In this document: one piece after another, positions 34,058 to 46,042 of the stretch
How positions within the stretch are numbered: position 1 is the first letter of the stretch
Layout of the letters: every line of letters begins with the position of its first letter
Assembly: GCA_001695595.3 (NCBI GenBank)
Contig: MBPM02000034.1
Location: 186,001 to 250,000, forward strand
Length of the DNA: 64,000 nucleotides
From: Plasmopara viticola
Lineage: Eukaryota; Oomycota; Peronosporomycetes; Peronosporales; Peronosporaceae
Direction of reading: 5' to 3'
Notes under the pieces: model-generated
The model's input: the letters and a program-made list of their open reading frames with translations, nothing else
The model's database searches: none
What the model was told of the DNA's origin: nothing
Program-made: the position numbers and the translations under genes

Positions 34058-35370
34058 CCTCTACTACCTTCTCAAGACCACGATTGCAAACAGGGCCAAT
34101 TGCTAATTGAACCTCGGAATCGGAGACGTTGCAGCGGAGCATGTGCCATTACCTTCCTCGGGATTAGGCATCCGGACAGGTATCCGGAATCGGATCTAAG
34201 CAGGAAGTAATAAGTCGCACAGTATGGATGGACAATATGGGTGCGTGATGGCCCATCCAAGGGTATGTGCTGTCGCAGGAATAAATCCAGTAAAGACAGC
34301 CTTAACCCTTTATCAATTTGTGGGCCCCCGCCTTTTTTAAGCGCTGACGTATGGCTACGACGAAGAGCCTGCATTAGCTAGCGGTCGGGTCTGTGGCCGA
34401 CTATAACTCTTGCCAGTAATGCATCATGCAATTTATCATGGTGTGTGTGCCGAGCAACCGCATCTATAATATTAAAGTACTCATTAAATACTCGTAGCAC
34501 AGAACAGTGCAGCGAATAGGAACACAGCGGTAAATATTCACTTCACCAGTCCTGCAATAAGTCTTTAAAATCAATAGATGGCATGATGTATCGAGGCGGC
34601 TGCCTTGGCAAGCAAATCGGGACAGAGTTGTGGCTCACAGACCTTCTGTCGTAAACAATCATTGCGCATTGCTACGTTGATTACATCGCGATAAGCAAAC
34701 CGACAAAGTGCTTGGTCGAAAAAGTATTTGAACTTGATGTCAAATCATGATCGTCGGGTTTAGGCGTCAGATATGCTTTTATATTCTTCTCTGACCTCGA
34801 AGACGAGCTTTATACAGGCAACTACTGCGAGCACAACTGCAAGCTACGGTCCACGTATTCTTAGGAAAATAGAAGGACGTGCCAGTTCCGATCCGACACA
34901 TTCGGCTTTGTGGACGAAGAAAACGTTATTTCTATCAGTGGATGCGTTGAACCATGGAGCAAAAACTCGAAACAAATTCTCGCAAGAGGTCGGCACTATG
35001 AAGCCCAGACGTCGAATTAGGTTGGCCACGCGACCGTTAAAAAATTGGATGTGCGCTTTTATAAAATTTATGGTACACTTCAAAGCATGTTTGTTTACGG
35101 TGTGTTCAATGTGACTAAGAGCGAAGAATTCTGTCTTTACGGCTTTACGGCGCCCTAATCGTCCCTTGTATGCTGTATTTTTTATTTCTGCCGTGTGTTG
35201 CGTCTTGAGTCCGTAAATTACGGTAAAGCTTCAAAACGCGCAAAGCACAGCCACATCTTCATAAAGACAATTTCCGCAAACTAATACTATAGCTGTCTGA
35301 AATTGCACCGTATCATCCATCTAGGCACTTGCTAAGACTAGATTTTGCTCATTATTTGGGGGTTCTTTGT
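34058..35370. other. Phosphatase promoter side, then no supported gene
   Basis: The phosphatase promoter should lie just above 34,057. A 113-codon frame with ATG at 34,773 runs to 35,114; the +1 frame over the same DNA reads KKLDVRFYKIYGTLQSMFVY then GVFNVTKSEEFCLYGF, which looks more protein-like but carries stops. This may be a broken gene of unknown family. Confidence 0.35.
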
Positions 35371-35547
35371 ACACCCATGTAATGTAATGTAATGTATTAC
35401 GTTATCGCGTTGCCAAGGTATGCACGTGCTAGGCTCAGTCTGGCTAGTCCACGGCATAGAGTGGTGTCCGCATACGTCGAGTCTCGTTCGGCGGGCAGTG
35501 CATCCAGCACCGAGGTCGTATGGGTCTTCCATTTCTTTCGGTCTTGT

Positions 35548-35646
35548 GCACCCTAGACCCTAGAATGCAAGACTCTACGACCTCTGTGATGAGGCTTGCA
35601 CCCTAGACCCTAGAATGCAAGACTCTACGACCTCTGTGATGAGCGG
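35548..35646. repeat. 50-bp perfect direct repeat inside the mosaic LINE element
   Basis: The unit starts 'gcaccctagaccctagaatg' and ends 'ctctgtgatgag'. It occurs at 35,548 and again at 35,598 with a period of 50 bp and practically no difference. It lies at the joint between the inverted RT segment and the 3' tail module. Confidence 0.85.
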
Positions 35647-35654
35647 CCGCTGAG

Positions 35655-36170
35655 ACTACTACTGACACAAGCTCGCTGGCGCCTGTTTGGCCATTACTTC
35701 GCCGCTATCCCGACATTCCAGCTAACCTCCAGATGCGTGCCTACTTCTTCTCCACCGCAGCAAATTGGCGCGGACGTCCCCGCACCACGCTCCCCTCACA
35801 GGCGGTGGAGCGCGAGGGTGGCCAGGGACTTGCGTCGGGATAGATCTTTAATATCGCCGAAGAGTGTTCCGAGCTTCTTAGTGTGGTGCCAGGTTTCTTC
35901 TCGGGATCGGGCGTGTCGAGTGGCGCCCGACGGGTTGCAGTGGCGGCGGATTTCGGTGACTTCGGTCTTGGCTTTTTTTTTTTTTTTTCAGGGTTAGAAG
36001 GAAGTCATCAATGCGGTGCTCACCTCTATCGTAGATCTTGGTTTCTCGGAGGCCAAGGATATCGACGCGGTAGCGCCGGAGATCGTCGGGGAGTGTTTCG
36101 TGCTTCTTGCGCTTCGAACCTAGAGAATTCACATTAAAGGAGCCAATCCGGATGCGGTTGGCGCGGTTAA
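35655..36170 (-). pseudogene. LINE endonuclease and reverse-transcriptase fragments
   Basis: The minus-strand part (36,170-35,815) carries the endonuclease N-terminus (SFNVNSLG, GLRETKI) joined, via a poly-A tract, to an RT C-terminal segment (LGTLFGDIKDLSRRKSLA). The neighbouring 160 bp belong to the RT C-terminus (WRLFGHYF, RGRPRTTLP) but are inverted. The central polymerase is missing. These are the only LINE coding remains in the window. Confidence 0.75.
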
Positions 36171-36334
36171 GGGCGTGGAAGGGGGTTTGGCCTGGTGCTG
36201 GAGACCGTCGCGTCGAGGGTGAGACTCGTTAGAGACCTGCAGATGCCCGAGAGCACCTGCCCGAAGCGCGCGAGCATTAAGCCCCCGCGCTTGGAAGGAG
36301 GGCGTCACCCCAACCTTTTCCGAAAAACCCATGT

Positions 36335-39300
36335 GTGTGAGGCAATACTTCATGCTCAAACAACCATATATTAGAAATTAAATCAGCTTTACAATTTAAA
36401 GTACTTGCCCAGAAATTTACACGACCGCGCGATCTTGACGTTTTTAATATGCATCCTCAGTACCGCCGAATTCATGTGAATAGTTTCGCAAACAGTTTAT
36501 GCCACAAGAGTGCTATTTCCTCATGACTATCTACGATACATAATTCCTCATTAGAAATGTCGATAACTTCGGCTGAATTGCTTATATCTTAATCACATCC
36601 ATCTGCACATTCTCTGCTGCTGAATGCATAGAACGACTAACACTTTTGTAGAAATGCCCCCAACGACATTGTCAATGATAAAGCCTACATTAATTGAGAT
36701 TTGTGAGTACTTTGCACTAGCCAATCTACACCAACTCATAGCGAGCAGCACCAATAATAACTCACGTGTAAATCTAAACAGAGATTATTGTTTTTGCCAA
36801 GTTACTGGAAAAAAACAGCCGAGATCGATTTTCACGAAAGGACGCAATCCATCAAACATAGCCTTAGTATTGAACAACGAAACCCCCTGCATTCTCGACA
36901 AACTTGGAAAGAGTACCGTCTTCAATACGCTGCTCCTTTCCTGTCTTGCTACCTTTTGTAGCTTCCGTCGATTAGACAAATGCTTTGTTTACAAAGCTAA
37001 ATTCTAAAGATAGCTGATCTTAGGAGTTATCGTTGTCATATCAGTTGCTTTCTTTACCTGTCGTCACATGAGACGAGATCAAGGTTTGATTCCTTCTTGG
37101 GCATCCTCTTCTATGCTTAAGCTGTAGCACTATCGCGGAGGAAGATTCTTTGGAGGTGGGTTGTCGGAAGAGGCGTGTGCGGCGAAAGATGCGACGTGCT
37201 TGATGGAGAGATCTTGCGGATTCTTGTCTTGATACAATTTTAATGATGGCACTCAGCTACCTACAGCTACCATCGTTAAGGCTATCATTCTTCCTTTCTC
37301 CATCTGACTTTCCACCCATTCTTGATAGGTTTTAACCAATACGGTCTCTTAACTCTCACTAATAATGGAACCTCTGGATCTTGCTCCTGTTCTAAAACTA
37401 TGTAATCGCCTGTTCCTATCGTATGTATTATGAAAGTTGCATTAGCGTAATGGCCGTTACTCCGCAAACCTGCCGGTGACGACGGTCACGTCACATCTTC
37501 TTTATAACGTAAAAAATAGCTAACGTAAGCGCTTTTATCTCAAAGATTACTCATTCCTAATGTGGCTAAACAAAGTAGCTGTTCTCTCGGGCACCATGTT
37601 TAAGCTCATTCTAGTCTCCAGCTAGAGATTGAATTATGCCGTGTCCTTACAAGTAATTACCTGCAATTCTTCTACGAATTTTAAATGTGACTCCTTACGC
37701 AGCGTTGTGCGATGTGGCATCATGGATTTATAAGTCTACTCATGGATTTATAAGTCTACTCGACTCAGTTGCATTGGTGACCAACTTAGAGGAATTGCAG
37801 TTAGGGGAAATACCAGAGAAAGTAAATGTATGCTTCGAAGAAAGATGATACGCGTTGAGGTAATAGCTGTATCTGGTGAGAGACATATCTGCAGAAATTA
37901 TCGTACAGCTAATCGCATAATTTTTCTCAGACTTGGGCCTCACCAGAGACTCACAGCCTGGAGAACGATTGGATACTACAATGTAATTGACGAGAGCATT
38001 GATCCTCCACTAGTTCGTAGGTTAAGAAAAAGCACTTCAAGCAAGCAAATCGATCTTTAGCACTGCAAGCATTTACACGTATTCCAACCCGTTTTAAAAA
38101 TGCGCGTAATTATCGTCTGCGGCTTGTTGAAGAGTCAATAGCATTCCAATCCATCAGTTCATAGGCATAAATTTTTGTCAGACGTAGCTGCCTCGCGATT
38201 TCCCTTTATACGAAGATTGCTGCCCAGGTGAATCAAATGTCTCGAAGACAGCGACACCAATTACTTCTGAAAATATCATTATTCTCACACAGCCCTTTAA
38301 TATTGCATTCCAAGTAGTGGTTGCGGAATTCTCACCGCTTGACGCTTGAGCTATCATTGTTTATATTTTACACGTGCATTTTGTTACTTAAAAAAATTAT
38401 AATGTCAATTTCTAACGATTTGTTTCAGGTAATTGATGACATAAATAAGTCTCATCCTATCGCATTTGTTATTCAATGCTGCAAAGGCATTTTTGGATGT
38501 CTGGACGTACAGGAAGGCACTTGAGCTATAGAGGGTTCGCTAATGCAGCCCTCAGAGCTGCCATCGACCGTTGGGAGCGCTCTCGTCCGCTTCGGTGAAC
38601 GGCTGAAAAGACTAAATTAATTCGATTTTTTCAGCAAACTGATACGCTATATTATTGGTCAACGTTGACACTTTTTCTCTTTCAAAAAACAAGCGCGCAA
38701 AAGCCGGACTTAAAATCGGCAATTACTAGACGAGTGAAGAGAGATGTTCATTTATCTTTTGTCGAATGAATACAACCTGCTCAGTAGTCTTGTAAGCAGA
38801 AATACTGGTAAAATCCAATCATTTTGTGCGTCTTTTACAACTCAAAAGTCAGTCTATACCACGACGATTCGGATAGAGAATAGGTGTTGACCGGAAACTC
38901 TTAGATCTATCTGCACGCCTTCTCTGTACAAGAAGCTACATGACACCTAGTTAATTTTATGCTCACGCGGGTAGATTGGCTTTACAAACGCTCGCAAGGT
39001 TTTGTATATACAAACCACCTTTTCGCATCAGCAATTTGCACCGATAAAAATATATGCTATTTTCTATCGATGGAAGCACTTGCTGCTTAGCGAGCGAATA
39101 AAAAGATAAATACGTCATGGCATTCGATCTTTACTTAAAATAGTCTTTTTCAAGAGCTTAGCTATCGCAGGCACAGAAAGCTATAGTGTTGGCACTTAAT
39201 TTCCATAGTGGAGGTCTAACATGCAAAGCTCAAGGTGATCACCTTTAAAAGAGATCTCGAAACATTTACTTCTTCAAATGAGGGCTAGAGCCAAAAGCTG

Positions 39301-40130
39301 GTCGCTTACATCATCTATCTGATTTGTATTTTATAAACACATGTGAGAGCAATTAAGAGTAGCACCTCTTCCGGCAATTTTTGACCTTCGCCAGCGCTCA
39401 CTCTTTTTGCCTGCAAGCGAGGAAGGCGTGAAGTTCATGGATCATATCTGAATCCAGTAAGTTGACGGCCTACAACAACGGGGTGCTGCTCTTTTAGCAA
39501 GTCACGGTTATTAGAGCCTCAGGATAGGATGTGAATGTATAGTTTGAGGACCACACATATTAAAATCTCCAAAAGAAGTATAGCCATAGATAGTCTTATC
39601 CCATCAAATTGCCGTAAATGGGCACTTTTCTGCCATAATGTTGGTGGCAATGAATCCTCTGGCTCGGTTCCAGTACCAAAGTTGCTTGCCAGAGTATCAT
39701 TCTGGGGTAAAGGACACGTATAATTGTCTGTCTCAAAGTTGCAGGTAAATGCTTGCCAACACTGGGAATAAGGCGCCCTCTTATTCACTCATGCTTGATG
39801 CGTGATTGATACACATAAGAAGAGCGTGGTCCCCAAACCTTGACAGCTCTTACTTCGTGGATCAGCAGTGGTCGACTGCTTGTTATACACGGAAGTTTAT
39901 GGTGCATGACAACTAATTTAAAATTTCAATAAACTCTGGAGTGTCGCCAAATGCTGCACGCCGACAAAAAATTGCGGAAGGATAAAAGCATCAAATCAAA
40001 ATTCTGAGGTAGAGCAACAAAAATAAGTCAGCTTCACTTTGACTGGCTAATAAGGCGTTTCTAGAGTACCCTAGGGTCGAATCAGACAGCAAGAGTAAGT
40101 CAACAGCACATAGTCAGTTTCTGTTCTTGA
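36335..40130. other. No supported gene
   Basis: 3.8 kb without a gene I can defend. A 127-codon frame with ATG at 36,624-37,007 has no recognised domain. Around 37,721-37,760 'tcatggatttataagtctac' is tandemly duplicated (20 bp, two copies). The +frame there reads LLDSVALVTNLEELQLGEIP, reminiscent of a leucine-rich repeat, but is short and stops soon after. Confidence 0.35.
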
Positions 40131-40131
40131 C

Positions 40132-40515
40132 ATGAATAAGTTAGACGTTGGTAAGCCGGACCTAGACATTATGAGCCTTTTGGTAAATAGCGGGGCAAGA
40201 TTATATACACTAGCCTCTCAATTTTACAAAATAAATTTGATGAGAAATATTTCCACTACAAGTGTATGTTTGGCTCATTTAAAAGGATGCATGGGCACTT
40301 GTACGTCTAACATAAACAGGAGCATGTTTAAGGTACTTTTTCTACCCAGAAGTAGCCATGATAGCGTCTTTAGACAATTTTCTTGGTTTGGTCAAGCTTT
40401 GCTAGTGGCACCGGGAGCCAACGACGCTAAAGATACTGTTCTTGATGTGAGAGATATAATTTTCGCAGGTGCACCACCATCTGTGTGTAACAAAATCCCA
40501 AAACGGGCTCTATAA
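40132..40515 (+). CDS. Hypothetical 127-residue open frame
   Basis: An ATG-initiated frame of 127 codons in AT-rich DNA. The product is mixed hydrophobic and polar, with several Cys in the middle (CLAHLKGCMGTC), no signal peptide, no membrane helix and no motif I recognise. No introns or neighbours support it. Frames of this length arise by chance in a 64-kb window, so it is listed only as a possibility. Confidence 0.15.
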   Translation: MNKLDVGKPDLDIMSLLVNSGARLYTLASQFYKINLMRNISTTSVCLAHLKGCMGTCTSNINRSMFKVLFLPRSSHDSVFRQFSWFGQALLVAPGANDAKDTVLDVRDIIFAGAPPSVCNKIPKRAL

Positions 40516-40984
40516 GTCCGCAAGACACACTAGGTTTTATAGTGTCATAGTCAATAAAAAAAATCCACCTTTTCGGGGCAAAAAGTTTCTTAAGTAGATA
40601 AACAAAACATAAAGGCTAGCAAAGAACCAATGATCTAAAAACAAACTTCTGCCTGGATGAAAGTAAAAATGCGATTTAAATTCGATCTTTGACTTTCACG
40701 AGCAGCCTGGTGGCAACAATAAGGCCTCATGTAGAGTATTAATCGACACCTTAGCTGGTTGTCGTGTAACTCTCTACATAAAAGCACTGCCAGAGAAGTC
40801 AGAAATGCTAGATAAAAAAACTTTAAGCGATAAAGCATTTGGCTAAGCTAAAAACAAAGATATTTTATAAGTGAAATATTTGTAGACAAAACTACCTCTG
40901 AGCATCTATAATTATCCTCAATTCTAAAAGAGTTGTTCTGGAAAAGCTGTATCGACGTATTAGAGTAGTAGGAACAAAAAAATA

Positions 40985-41210
40985 GATCAGCATGGTGAAG
41001 TTATTTGATACCATGAAATTAAGATATTTGGTCAAGGATTGCTATGAGACGTTATAAATAGCACAAACATTCCCAAAAATACGATTTGTAACACTTTAGA
41101 TATGGCCCATATGATTAATTGTTTTGCAGTATTCAATCAGAGCTAAAGTGAAATATCGGCGTGCACGTTTGGTAAAGCGTTAGGATAATTAGCAGTTTTG
41201 CTAATGGATA
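40985..41210 (+). repeat. Old dispersed LTR-like repeat, copy 4
   Basis: The blocks 'cagcatggtgaagttatttg', 'ttggtcaaggattgctatga', 'tgttttgcag' and 'acgtttggtaaagcg' line up with copies at 41.5 and 42.0 kb. Together the three copies form a loose cluster upstream of a copia relic. Confidence 0.45.
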
Positions 41211-41499
41211 AAGTAAAAGTTTAAAGATCAAACACGGGTGAAAAGACTGGTGGGATAGGTAATGCTAATGCTCAATCACCGGGGTAGAGTATGTTTATCT
41301 GTGATCGAAAAGCCGCTGTCTTTAAGTTATATAGTTCTCGTATTTGAACAAATTTGTGAAATCTTATGCGGGTCGGTGAGCCATTTTCCGTCAATTGTTT
41401 TGAGTATTTACAAAACACGACAGTAGGGTTCACCACGCTGATTTGATTGACCACAAAGCTGTAAATCACGTGTTTGCTTAGTTTAAATCGAGTCACGTA

Positions 41500-41765
41500 T
41501 TATGTCAGCAGTGGTCTACCATTTAGGTCAGCATGGTATAAATATTCGGCAAGATGAGATTGGATTACTTGGTCAAGCACTACCTTGAGGCGTTATACAT
41601 CGCATAAACTTTTCGTACGAGTACACTTTGTACCACTTCAGTAAAGCCTGGTTGGAAATCATTTTGCAGATTTCAACCAGAGCGGATTTAAATATCCTGG
41701 CCTATACATTTGGTGAAGTGGTAAATAGGATAAGCAGTTCGTTTCATGATAGAATGTAGTATCGA
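41500..41765 (+). repeat. Old dispersed LTR-like repeat, copy 5
   Basis: This copy keeps most blocks: 'cagtggtctaccatttaggt', 'cagcatggtataaat', 'ggtcaagcactaccttgagg', 'cgcataaac', 'cattttgcagatttcaacca' and 'catttggtgaagtggtaa'. TATAAAT about 20 bp after the 'cagcatgg' word could be the TATA box of the retroelement promoter, and the last block a primer-binding site after the LTR end. Confidence 0.5.
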
Positions 41766-41982
41766 AGATGAAGGTTTGATACGATCGGTAGACTATTATC
41801 TTGAGAACAAAACGTGTACAAGAGGTCAATCTATGGGATTGATAGTGCTATTGCTGGGAATAATGATTTAATACGTGGTTGAGAATCAGATGTGATTAGC
41901 CACTATTTTCCTGTATTAGGATCAACTTTAAGATTCCTGCTGCAATTCGGAGATACCTTCGATGACCCCAATTGTTGCAAAA

Positions 41983-42310
41983 TACGATCGCATGGCACAA
42001 TATGGTTGACTAGGCGGATTGGATCGGCCACACAGCTACGATCCACGTGTTGACTTAATTCAGTCTGATTTACGCGTTTGGCCAGCTGTGGTCTACTAAT
42101 CAGATCAGCATGGTGTAAATGCTCATATAAGATGAATACTTAATTCAGCATTACATGGAGGTATACATCGCTTTACAATTTCGTAAGACTACGGTTTATA
42201 ACAAATTAAAGAAGACATGGGGTAATTTTATTTTTGCAGATCTCATAGAGAGCGGGTTTTATTATCAAGGTTTTAATATTTGGTCAAGTGGTTCTGGTAA
42301 TGGGGCGCGG
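41983..42310 (+). repeat. Old dispersed LTR-like repeat, copy 6
   Basis: It starts 'acgatcgcatggcac' like the copy at 14.3 kb. It continues through 'ccacacagctacgatcca', 'gccagctgtggtctacta', 'cagcatggtgtaaatg', 'ttttgcagatctca' and 'atttggtcaagtgg'. Having both the upstream and downstream blocks, it gives the best idea of the full unit of about 320 bp. Confidence 0.5.
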
Positions 42311-42639
42311 ATTGTTTTTTCAAAATCAAAAGCTGACAAGATCGATTATCCATCGAAATAACATCGAGTATGGAGACAAGAAATATCGTAGATATGCCCG
42401 AAAGCATTTGCAGGTCGAGGGATATTCTTTACGGCTAAACAAGTGCAGAGTGGGCTCAATTTGCACCACGGACATACCACACCACTAGACGATAGCCTAC
42501 ATTACTGAAAGATAATGGTGCACCAACTATATGCTGCGGAAAAATGATTGGAAGGCGTCAAGAATCATATGTTTGACGTAAAAAGAAATAAGCTGAGTCA
42601 AACACGAAAGTGAAACTGCACCAACTATTTTAAGTCTAC

Positions 42640-44008
42640 TTCTTCTGATTCCAGTGGCACAAAACTACACGCCAGATCCTTCTCTCCCTCCTCCGCAAAT
42701 TTACGATGAAGATCGTATAGTCTCCCAGGTAGGTACAAGACAGATACAACGTTCGAGAGTATCCGTCTTTGTTCTAACGAATATGTGAAATAAAGGAAAA
42801 CAGAAGGATGGTGGCCTCAAAGAACGAAGCGGGCAAGAATCGACAAAGATAGACTTATCGCTGAAGCTATTTTTGCTCATGTTGTACTAGACAATACCCT
42901 AGCTTTAAACCAGCAAACTAATAATGGTGACATTTCTCATGACTGGCAAAAGGTGATAAGCCAGATATCAAAGAGCGGAAGATGAACGCTTATGACGAAA
43001 ATGATGAATATTCGGCCAATTGATGCCAATAAGCTTTTGCAAAAGCGAAACGATCTGGGACAAGTGGTGCTTGTAAAGGCTCGACCTTTTGCAAAGGGCT
43101 TCAACCCCAAAAAATGGCTTATTTATGGAGATTTGAGCTTCATCAGAATTGTACTGTTGATGTTTGTTACTAATGGATATGTGACCAAAGAACTGGTGTC
43201 AATACAGCATTCCAAAACAGGACGATGGGTACATGGCTAAAACAATGCCAAATCGAATTAAGTCACGTTTGAAAAGCTTTTGGTAGATATTTATAAAAGA
43301 AGAGATTAGTTTTACTTTTATAATTTTCGATTAACGGTCTTTAACAAATTGCGGATGCACTTTGAAGTGTGTTTACGCAAAAAAAGATTAAGAATGGTCA
43401 CATAAAATTTTGTCACCTACACGCTGACAACGTGATCAACGCTGCCGAGACGAGCAAGAAATGACGAGACGTAATAGCATCACACAAGAACTCATTGTCA
43501 AGGAAAAGAATAGGCCATGTACGTTCTTGGGATAGAGATCAACTACAACGATACATTGACACCGTGGCGAAAGAGATGCCATGGTGGTGGTTTATCCATG
43601 TAAAGTAGGCTTGGAGCTGTCAAAGATGCATTCATTAACGACGGATTGCAAAAGAACAAAATGCACTAAAGAAGATTTATAGATGTTCAGTGTTTATCTT
43701 GACATGCACGCGTCCCAATATCGCGTATGGTCTCTTTAGAAGTTGATGTGAAAATTGCCCCAAAAGAAAAATAGTAGAGTGCATTAACAGACTATGTTTG
43801 TGAAAGGCGATGTAAGAAAAGTCATGTGGCTGAACTATAAGCACGAGTACTCGACATGACAGGTGCTTGCAGTACATCACCGGAAATAGTCGTGGCTATC
43901 CTACACACACCATCGTCCTGAGAAAGCTACAAAAACGTTTCTGTGTGAAATATCAACGCGGTAGCAAAGAGAGGTTTAATTTTTTTGTACATTTGTTTGC
44001 TGACATAC
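42640..44008 (+). pseudogene. Decayed copia polyprotein, third family member
   Basis: The linker KRARIDKDRLIAEAIFAHVV (about 42,828-42,890) matches those at 2.2 and 17.7 kb. Then DWQKVISQISKS and VVLVKARPFAKGFNPKKWLIY (about 43,065-43,130) give the reverse transcriptase start, with SIR-type residues following. Further fragments across frames resemble the YADD region and ELGH.RFVLGIE (about 43,410-43,560), then TRPNIAYGL (about 43,710). Stops are frequent. Gag, protease and most of integrase are absent upstream. Confidence 0.7.
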
Positions 44009-44154
44009 TGTTAAAATTACACCGCTGAATGCATGTTAAACAGGCGGATGGCGTCACGGTATCTACAAGTACGCCACAGTTAGTAAGTACATATGGTAGC
44101 CGTTCATTGGTCTAGATAAATATATTCACTTCGGTTTTTACTTTCTACTCAACA
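44009..44154 (+). repeat. 3' LTR remnant of the third copia
   Basis: It starts TGTTAAAATTACACCGCTGAA and ends CTACTCAACA. It shares the initial block, 'ggcgtcac', 'ggtctagataaatat' and 'attcacttcg' with the LTRs at 14.6 and 19.4 kb, but lacks about 80 bp of the middle. No 5' partner was found, so the insertion's target duplication cannot be checked. Confidence 0.7.
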
Positions 44155-44159
44155 CATAC

Positions 44160-46030
44160 ACGGCCAGCTTCCCTTAAACGGCTCAATTGCAGCGTTTGCA
44201 TCCGTAATTATCCTATCGAATAATTTTGTATGCATTGCGACACTGGCTACGGCGTAACGTCTTAATTTTTCCTTTTTCAGCTCGGTTTGCTCCAAGGTCG
44301 ATCCCCTCTTCTATAAATTGCTACTTACCGCTTGTATGTAGCAGATTGAAATCGATATTTTAGCGTTATCACCATTTTGGTCTGGCATCGCGCAGCTCGT
44401 CGCTTGTATTTCTATTTTTCCCTTACACTTGATTTTTGCCATTATCCCGTAAACCTGGTGCTTGTTTCTGGCCAATTGCTTATCTTAGCGCGCACGTATT
44501 TCCTGTCGCTAATATTAGCACCAGTGTCGTCCTCGTCTGTACTTGGCTTCTCTTTGTAATCTCGAATGTACTTGTACAGTGCATTGTAGATGTTGTAGGC
44601 TTTCCCAAGAGCTGCTCAATTTTCTCTTCACTTCTCGCGAAATCGTTTCCTTGCGTCACTCGTTCTAAGGACGCCCCTTGTGTCGACGTGAGCCATGGAG
44701 GGCAAAAATATAGATGCCTTGATGAGCTTTTGTTCAGCATCTGCAATGGCAAGCTTTCCTTTCTTTCACCCTCACTGGGCAATGCAAGACTTACATTGTT
44801 GCTTTATTTTATTTTGGAGAAGGTCATACGGACACAAACATCAACCTCTCTACCAGATTTAGTAGCATGCTGCATTCATTCTTGCCTTTTCATTGCTTGC
44901 TAGAGTTTTTGGTTTACTTTCCTAACTTTCTATCCTACACAAAAAGTAGCTCCTATGTCTTATATACTTTGCTTATGTCACGTAGATACGATATCTGAAC
45001 ACTCTTTGGTATTTTAAGCTGCAATCCATTGCGTATGGGTGATACAGATACATAAAGCGTTTGAGCTTCTTGGCCACAAACACTTAAGTCTGATCAGTAA
45101 AGTTTGCCATGAAGTTATACTAGCATAAAAGCTCTCAAATCACGTCGAAAGACAAAAGATAGCCTTAAATCTGTCCTGGCCTGCTTGTATTCGGATGTCT
45201 ACACTGCGCGTATGCAGGACAACTCGCCCGTTCTGTATCTCTCGGCATTTTTCAAACGTCTTTGGCACTACTGCTTTCATACTGTCCATACTGACACAAT
45301 ACTACAGTTTTTGTGCAAATGCTTATTGCAGACCATGAGCACATTCTTCTTACGTCGCCACCACTGGGTATATTCCAGCACGTCGCGTCCCGCAATACAA
45401 GATCGTATATCGTGATCTCCAGCATAGTTAATTCTTTATTCCAAGTCGTTCGCACCAGCAGCTGCATTCGGACCGCCTTTCAAATCTTCTTTTTACCATT
45501 GAATTCCATACAGTTCCCTTTCCGTCAGCAGTCGCGCACTTAGTGTTAAAGTCTCTCAAGCGTACTGATGATTCCTAAAGTCGTTCCATACATACGTCGC
45601 TTCCAAACCCGCTGTCTTCATTTATTCATTCTTACTCAAGTCGCTGTCGTAGACTCTATATTTATTGCTTGACTCAACATCACTTAAACTTAGCGCATGG
45701 TCCACCTTTCTTTTCTTGATTTAAATATTGCCCATCAACTCTGTGGCTCGTATGGTCAGTCGGTCACCTAGTTCGGTACCCATAGGATACAACCGGAGAT
45801 ATGTCACTAAAGTGGACGAGCAATCACATAATCTTATGGTGTTATAAAGGGAACGAAACCCGGTCCGATAAATGAAACGGATAGCCACCAACAACTCGCG
45901 CTCGAGTCCTAGTGTGTAATTTCCAGAATTCAATTTTACAATGGTCAGATATAAATCTACACCTTTTGCTTTGGTTGGATCACAACTTTTGCTTTGGATA
46001 AATCTCTTTTATAAAAATTTACAACCTCTT
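44160..46030. other. No supported gene
   Basis: No frame with an ATG start exceeds about 80 codons. A 155-codon frame at 44,436-44,903 begins with TTG and is hydrophobic and Cys-rich in a way typical of antisense or non-coding DNA. Nothing recognisable is present. Confidence 0.35.
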
Positions 46031-46042
46031 CTCTGGCTATAT

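Larger units (their letters stand above)
35381..36326 (-). mobile_element. Mosaic LINE-derived element, copy C
   Basis: It has the same ends as copies A, B and D (GGAAAAGGTTGGGGTGACGC at the 5' end, (TTACA)n tail at the 3' end, read on minus) and is about 950 bp long. Inside it keeps parental LINE sequence. Minus from about 36,165 reads RIRIGSFNVNSLGSK then ILGLRETKIYD, the start of an APE-type endonuclease. After a poly-A run (35,971-35,986) minus reads KKLGTLFGDIKDLSRRKSLA, a reverse-transcriptase C-terminal segment. At 35,655-35,815 plus strand reads PDIPANLQMRAYFFST then RGRPRTTLP, another RT C-terminal segment in the opposite orientation. The target duplication is 'acccatgt' (35,373-35,380 and 36,327-36,334). 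It is a non-functional mosaic. Confidence 0.85.

Noticed and set aside
36624..37007. 127-codon frame with ATG as a gene
   Set aside because: There is no domain, signal peptide or splice support; its length is within chance expectation.
44436..44903. 155-codon hydrophobic frame
   Set aside because: It starts with TTG, has no homology, and its complement is also open; most likely chance.
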